Source of the DNA: a virus
Reading direction: 5' to 3' (one strand)
Virus record (IMG/VR): IMGVR_UViG_3300010373_000144
Coordinates: 1 to 21,279 of that record
DNA: 21,279 nt
In this document: positions 17,305 through 21,279 of the stretch, one piece after another
Position numbering within the stretch: the stretch's first letter is position 1
Layout: every line of letters starts with the position of its first letter
The notes under the pieces: generated by a model
The model's database searches: none
What the model was told of the DNA's origin: nothing
Seen by the model: only the letters and a program-made list of their open reading frames with translations
Position numbers and translations under genes: made by a program

Positions 17305-18622
17305 GGTGTTGTACGGTGGCCGCAGCTCGGGCAAGTCCTGGGCCACGGCTGAGGCGGCGATTGTGCTGGCGCAGTGCATGAAGCTGCGGTTTCTGTGCAC
17401 TCGGCAGTTCCAGAACAAGATCGAGGAATCGGTCTACACGCTGCTCAAGATCCAGATCGAGAGGTTCGGCTGGCAGGCCAAATTCAAGATCACGGACAAC
17501 AAGATCGTCTGTCTGACGACTGGCAGCGAGTTCGTGTTCTATGGCCTGTGGCGCGCCATTGACGAAATCAAGTCTCTCGAATCCATCGATGTGCACTGGG
17601 CCGAAGAGGCCCACCTGATGACCGAATCCCAGTGGTTGGTCATTGACCCGACTCTGAGAAAAGAGGGCTCACAGCACTGGATTGTTTTCAATCCTCGCCT
17701 GTCAACCGATTTCATTTACAAGCGGTTCGTCACCAGCCCGCCGCCCGACACCATCGTCAGGAAGCTGAACTACACGGAAAACCCGTTTCTCAGCGACACG
17801 ATCAAAAAGGTGATCGAAGCTGCAAAAGCCGAGGATTACGACGAATACGCGCACATCTACCTGGGCGAGCCCCGCCAGGACGACGATGCGGTCATCATCA
17901 AGCGCTCGTGGATTCTGGCGGCGATTGACGCGCATGTGAAGCTTGGCTTTGAGGCATCGGGTGCGCGGCGTATCGGCTATGACGTGGCCGATAGCGGGCA
18001 GGACAAGTGCGCCAATGTCTACGCGCGAGGCTCCGTGGTGAGCTGGGCCGACGAGTGGAAGGCTGGCGAGGATGAGCTGCTGAAAAGCTGCTCGCGCACC
18101 TATAACGCAGCGCGGGAGCGTCAGGCATCAGTGGCTTACGACTCGATTGGCGTGGGCGCCGGCTCGGGCGCGAAGTTCAACGAGATCAACGAGCAGCGCA
18201 AGACGGAAGGCGAGACCTTCATGGTGCAGCACGCCGGCTTCAACGCAGGCGGCGCGGTGTGTGACCCGGACTCGACGTATCTGCCGGGACGCACCAACAA
18301 AGACATGTTCAGCAACATCAAGGCGCAGGCCTGGTGGATGCTGGCGGACCGGTTCCGCAACACCTACAACGCGGTACAGCGCGGCGAGAAGTTCAGCGAC
18401 GACCAGCTGATCAGCATCGCCAGCGATTGCCCCCACCTGGACAAGCTCATTGATGAACTCTCGACACCTCGCCGTGACTACGACGCGAACGGGCGCGTGA
18501 AAGTGGAAAGCAAAAAGGATCTGGCTAAACGTGACGTGGCATCGCCGAATCTGGCGGATGCGTTCGTCATGTGCTTCCCGCCGAGCGCGCGCGCCATCGA
18601 AATTTGGGAGCGGCTGGCATGA
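17237..18622 (+). CDS. terL: Terminase large subunit (PBSX/Terminase_3 type)
   Basis: This 461-residue packaging motor has an ATPase with Walker A GGRSSGKS at residues 27-34 and Walker B ending in W121-A-E123-E124 (VHWAEEAHLM). The C-terminal RNase H-like nuclease has acidic residues D249 (RIGYDVADSGQDK), D302 (VAYDSIGVGAGSG) and D441 (NLADAFVMCF). The start at 17237 overlaps terS by 68 nt in another frame; no other start exists before Walker A except rare codons. The protein translocates DNA into the prohead and cuts concatemers. Length and motifs match the PBSX-type (PF04466) group. Confidence 0.95.
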   Translation: MESRPSLNNGVLESFWRTPARNRVLYGGRSSGKSWATAEAAIVLAQCMKLRFLCTRQFQNKIEESVYTLLKIQIERFGWQAKFKITDNKIVCLTTGSEFVFYGLWRAIDEIKSLESIDVHWAEEAHLMTESQWLVIDPTLRKEGSQHWIVFNPRLSTDFIYKRFVTSPPPDTIVRKLNYTENPFLSDTIKKVIEAAKAEDYDEYAHIYLGEPRQDDDAVIIKRSWILAAIDAHVKLGFEASGARRIGYDVADSGQDKCANVYARGSVVSWADEWKAGEDELLKSCSRTYNAARERQASVAYDSIGVGAGSGAKFNEINEQRKTEGETFMVQHAGFNAGGAVCDPDSTYLPGRTNKDMFSNIKAQAWWMLADRFRNTYNAVQRGEKFSDDQLISIASDCPHLDKLIDELSTPRRDYDANGRVKVESKKDLAKRDVASPNLADAFVMCFPPSARAIEIWERLA

Positions 18623-20076
18623 AGCGGAGAACACGCGCACAGCAGCCGGCCCGAACCGCCGACAGCTTCCAGAACTTCGCCGCGCGCGTCGGCCTGGGAA
18701 CAGGAAATCAGAACGATGGCGCTGGCTATGGCTTTTCTCCGATGTCGCGCAACCGCGTGCAGATGGAGTTTGTCTACCGCTCCAGCTGGATTGCCGGCCA
18801 GGCGGTGGATACCTACGCCGAGGACATGACGCGCGAAGGCATCGTTCTCAAGGGCGAGATCGATCCCGACGACATGGAGTCGCTGGAAAAGGCCGCGGGC
18901 CGTCTGCGGCTGTGGGACGCAATTTGCGATACGGTGAAGTGGGCTAGGCTGTACGGGGGCTGTGTCGGTGTGCTGATGATCGACGGCCAGAAGATGGAGA
19001 CGCCGCTGCGCCTGGACACCATCGGAAAAGGTCAGTTCAAGGGCGTGCTGCCGCTGGATCGATGGGTGGTGCAGCCGACCCTTCAGGACCTGATCACCGA
19101 CTTCGGCCCGGACATGGGCAAGCCAAAATACTACGACGTGATCGCCGACGCGCAGGCGTTGGTGAACATGCGCATTCACCATTCTCGCGTCATCCGCGTG
19201 GAGGGCGTGGACCTGCCGTACTGGCAGCGTATCGCCGAGAACGGATGGGGACAATCCGTGCTGGAGCGCCTGTGGGATCGCCTGGTGGCGTTCGACAGCA
19301 CTACGCAGGGTGCGGCGCAGTTGGTGTTCAAGGCACACTTGAGGACGTACAAGGTCGATGGCCTACGCGAGATCATCGCTACCGGCGGAAAAGCGTTCGA
19401 GGGCCTGATCAAGCAGATCGACATGATCCGCATGTACCAGTCCAACGAGGGCATGACCCTCATGGATGGCAAGGATGAGTTTGAGGCGCACGCCTACACC
19501 TTCGCCGGCCTGAACGACGTACTGCTGCAGTTTGGCCAGCAGATCAGCGGCGCGCTCGGGATTCCGCTGGTGCGCCTGTTCGGCCAATCCCCGGCCGGGC
19601 TCTCCAGCACCGGCGAGAGCGACATCCGCAACTATTACGACAACGTCAAGCAGCAGCAGGAGCGCCGACTGCGCACGGGCGTCGGCAAGGTCTACGGCGC
19701 GCTGTATCGCAGCGAACTGGGCGAGGCGCCCCCCGAGTCGTTCGACTTCGATTTCCGCCCGCTATGGCAGCTCTCCGACACAGAGAAAGGCACGATTGCC
19801 TCACAGATCACAACCGCCATCGTAGGGGCATCGGATGCCGGGATTATCGACCGCGCCACGGCGCTCAAGGAGTTGCGCCAGTCGTCGCACATCACGGGAG
19901 TTTTCTCTAACGTGAGCGACGAAGACATCAAAGAGGCCGAGGACGAACCGCCGCCAGCGCCCGAGGAAACACCAAATGAAACCGCTAACCCTGGACCGAA
20001 TGGCGCCGCCGCGAAGGCTGACGAAGCCGCAGCAGGCGGAGCGGGTGTACGCAAGGCAGCTACGGCGCCTGGCTGA
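18619..20076 (+). CDS. Portal protein, DUF1073 (PF06381) type
   Basis: This 485-residue protein is coupled to terL by ATGA. The N-terminal sequence SRNRVQMEFVYRSSWIAGQA, then VDTYAEDMTREGIVLKGEI, and later GWGQSVLERLWDRLVAFDST, QQISGALGIPLVRLFGQSPA and GESDIRNYYDNVKQQQERRL match the DUF1073 portal family. Portals form the 12-subunit ring at one head vertex. The C-terminal 60 residues are acidic and Pro/Ala-rich. Some relatives carry a C-terminal Acb1-type phosphodiesterase domain and database names reflect this, but I see no paired HxT/S motifs here. The last 101 nt overlap the next gene. Confidence 0.92.
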   Translation: MKRRTRAQQPARTADSFQNFAARVGLGTGNQNDGAGYGFSPMSRNRVQMEFVYRSSWIAGQAVDTYAEDMTREGIVLKGEIDPDDMESLEKAAGRLRLWDAICDTVKWARLYGGCVGVLMIDGQKMETPLRLDTIGKGQFKGVLPLDRWVVQPTLQDLITDFGPDMGKPKYYDVIADAQALVNMRIHHSRVIRVEGVDLPYWQRIAENGWGQSVLERLWDRLVAFDSTTQGAAQLVFKAHLRTYKVDGLREIIATGGKAFEGLIKQIDMIRMYQSNEGMTLMDGKDEFEAHAYTFAGLNDVLLQFGQQISGALGIPLVRLFGQSPAGLSSTGESDIRNYYDNVKQQQERRLRTGVGKVYGALYRSELGEAPPESFDFDFRPLWQLSDTEKGTIASQITTAIVGASDAGIIDRATALKELRQSSHITGVFSNVSDEDIKEAEDEPPPAPEETPNETANPGPNGAAAKADEAAAGGAGVRKAATAPG

Positions 20077-20728
20077 GCACGTCGGGCACATCATCGGCGG
20101 CTTTCCGCCGGGCGACCCGGCCACGGTGCCGACGATCACGCAGATGCTGTCGGCCTATGCCGATGCCCTGATGCCCTGGGCCACGGCGACCGCCAAGAAG
20201 ATGGTCGAGGATGTGAACCAGCGCGACCTGGCTGGCTGGAAAACGGTCAGCGCCGATCTATCCAAGGGCCTGCAGCGCGAGGTGCAGGGCGCCGATGTCG
20301 GTGAGACCATGCGCCGCCTGATGGCTGAGCAGGTGACGCTGATTCAAAGCATCCCGATCGAGGCGGCGCGGCGGGTGCATGACCTGACGATCAAGGGATT
20401 GGAAGACAGCACCCGCGGCAAAGAAATACAGCGCGAGATCATGCGCAGCGGCGAAGTCACCAAGAGCCGCGCGGTATTGATTGCGCGTACCGAGGTGTCG
20501 CGCACCGCGTCGAATCTCACGCAGGCTCGAGCGCAGGCTATTGGCAGCACGCATTACATCTGGCGCACCTCTGGAGACAGCACGGTGCGGCCAGACCACA
20601 AGATTTTGAACGGCAAGATTTTCGCGTGGAATGATCCGCCGGTGGCCGATGAGCACAGCGGGGCGCGCGCCAATCCGGGCGGCATTTACAACTGTCGGTG
20701 TTTTGCCGAGCCCATTATTGAAGAATAA
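19976..20728 (+). CDS. Head morphogenesis protein (Mu-F / SPP1 gp7 type)
   Basis: This 250-residue protein starts at 19976 (MKPLTLDRMAPPRRLTKPQQ) with GAGGA 9 nt upstream, inside the 3' end of the portal gene in another frame; an ATG at 20000 is possible. The C-terminal 100 residues carry the Phage_Mu_F signature (PF04233): RAVLIARTEVSRTASNLTQ, WRTSGDSTVRPDHKILNGKI, and PGGIYNCRCFAEPI with the NCRC cysteines. The family acts as minor head protein associated with the portal in SPP1. It belongs to the head assembly module. Confidence 0.92.
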   Translation: MKPLTLDRMAPPRRLTKPQQAERVYARQLRRLAEHVGHIIGGFPPGDPATVPTITQMLSAYADALMPWATATAKKMVEDVNQRDLAGWKTVSADLSKGLQREVQGADVGETMRRLMAEQVTLIQSIPIEAARRVHDLTIKGLEDSTRGKEIQREIMRSGEVTKSRAVLIARTEVSRTASNLTQARAQAIGSTHYIWRTSGDSTVRPDHKILNGKIFAWNDPPVADEHSGARANPGGIYNCRCFAEPIIEE

Positions 20729-20730
20729 CC

Positions 20731-21279
20731 ATGAAGCACCAAACCAAAGACCGCGGACGCTTCTACACGACGAGCGACCTGGGTGCGAAGCGCAGCACCA
20801 CGCCCGAGGGTTTCCTGGTGTGCCAGGACGTGCCAATAGCTCGCATCGGCGAGCAGCGCTACACCGATGAAGAGCTGCCACTGGACGCGGTTAACGGCGA
20901 GATTCGCATTGATCGCCTGCCCGAGGAAGTGTTCCGCGCCGAGACCATTGCCAGCTTCGAGGGTAAGGATGTCACGGTAGAGCACCCAAATGATTTTGTC
21001 AGCCCCGAGAACTGGCACCAAATATCCGTCGGGTCCGTTCAAAACGTGCGCCGCGGAGAGGGGATACAAGACGACCTATTGATTGCCGACCTGGTGATCA
21101 AAGACAAGGCCGCCATCGATTATGTCAACAAAGAATTGCCCGAAGTGAGCGCCGGCTACGAGGCCTCATACGAGCAGACAGAACCCGGACGCGGGGTACA
21201 GCGTGACATCGTGGGGAACCACGTTGCCTTAGTTGAGCGTGGCCGCGCCGGCCCGCGTTGTTCAATCCAAGATGAGGAA
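20731..21279 (+). CDS. DUF2213 protein, cut by right edge
   Basis: This gene is open at its 3' end, with 183 residues visible from 20731 (MKHQTKDRGRFYTTSDLGAK). It matches DUF2213 (PF09979): TPEGFLVCQDVPIARIGEQR, ASFEGKDVTVEHPNDFVSPE, VSAGYEASYEQTEPGRGVQR, and a typical VGNHVALVERGRAGPRCSIQ. The family lies next to head genes in many phages and its last part (beyond the window) is usually an acidic, disordered scaffold-like tail. Some relatives are annotated as prohead protease-type proteins. Coding is certain; the role in head assembly is inferred from position. Confidence 0.9.
   Translation, partial: MKHQTKDRGRFYTTSDLGAKRSTTPEGFLVCQDVPIARIGEQRYTDEELPLDAVNGEIRIDRLPEEVFRAETIASFEGKDVTVEHPNDFVSPENWHQISVGSVQNVRRGEGIQDDLLIADLVIKDKAAIDYVNKELPEVSAGYEASYEQTEPGRGVQRDIVGNHVALVERGRAGPRCSIQDEE

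Noticed and set aside
18619-20076. Acb1-type anti-CBASS phosphodiesterase in the portal protein
   Set aside because: Some members of the portal family carry this domain at the C-terminus, but this protein ends in a low-complexity acidic tail and lacks a pair of HxT/S motifs.

Overview
The window is part of a temperate tailed-phage genome (a prophage or free phage), most likely from a betaproteobacterial host of the Burkholderiales type. This host guess rests on the GC-rich coding sequence, the gene families present and their order. No host genes, integrase, attachment sites, tail genes or lysis genes are visible, so both ends are cut inside the phage. The partial gene at 1-263 runs off the left edge and a DUF2213 gene runs off the right edge.

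Left arm (1-5088, minus strand): a tightly packed leftward early operon of about 13 small genes, most joined by ATGA/GTGA stop-start overlaps. It carries the recombination pair ERF annealing protein and Gp157, two zinc-motif proteins, a membrane protein, several hypothetical proteins, a 35-residue gene with a strong ribosome site, and a free-standing homing-type nuclease. A near-consensus sigma70 promoter (pL, 5095-5123) drives it, followed by a leader of about 300 nt that contains a 16-bp exact inverted repeat.

Switch region (5090-6318): a leftward repressor operon (HTH repressor without a visible peptidase domain, plus an 84-residue protein) ends at a terminator facing leftward (5187-5210). 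A rightward promoter pR (6085-6113) drives a Cro-like gene that looks leaderless. Both pL and pR carry paired copies of a palindromic operator, AACGG-N4-CCGTT, lying on their -35/-10 elements.

Rightward early/middle operon (6121-15415, plus strand): Cro-like and RHH-like regulators; a broken 5' fragment of an adenine methylase, an antisense HNH gene and a complete D12-class adenine methylase containing 42-bp tandem repeats; a replication initiator-like protein and a RecA/DnaB-type helicase; an HNH-like gene; a C5-cytosine methylase with a possible overlapping gene in a second frame; then zinc-ribbon, membrane, DUF1064 nuclease-like, DUF4406, NinB, Ref-like and two winged-helix-like proteins, ending in a putative late regulator. 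Nearly all are translationally coupled.

Late-control region (15416-16460): a promoter whose spacer is a textbook LexA box drives an HNH-like moron gene. It is followed by a second promoter-like sequence, two tandem terminators and a degenerate tRNA-Trp(CCA). The layout resembles lambda pR'-tR'.

Late genes (16461-end): small ORFs, terminase small and large subunits, DUF1073-type portal, Mu-F/SPP1 gp7-type head morphogenesis protein, and DUF2213 protein (partial). These form the DNA-packaging and head-assembly module.

The points most worth following up are the LexA box combined with a repressor lacking a cleavage domain, the dam/HNH/dam arrangement with an open frame that ends exactly at the intact dam start, the second reading frame inside dcm, and the pL leader inverted repeat.
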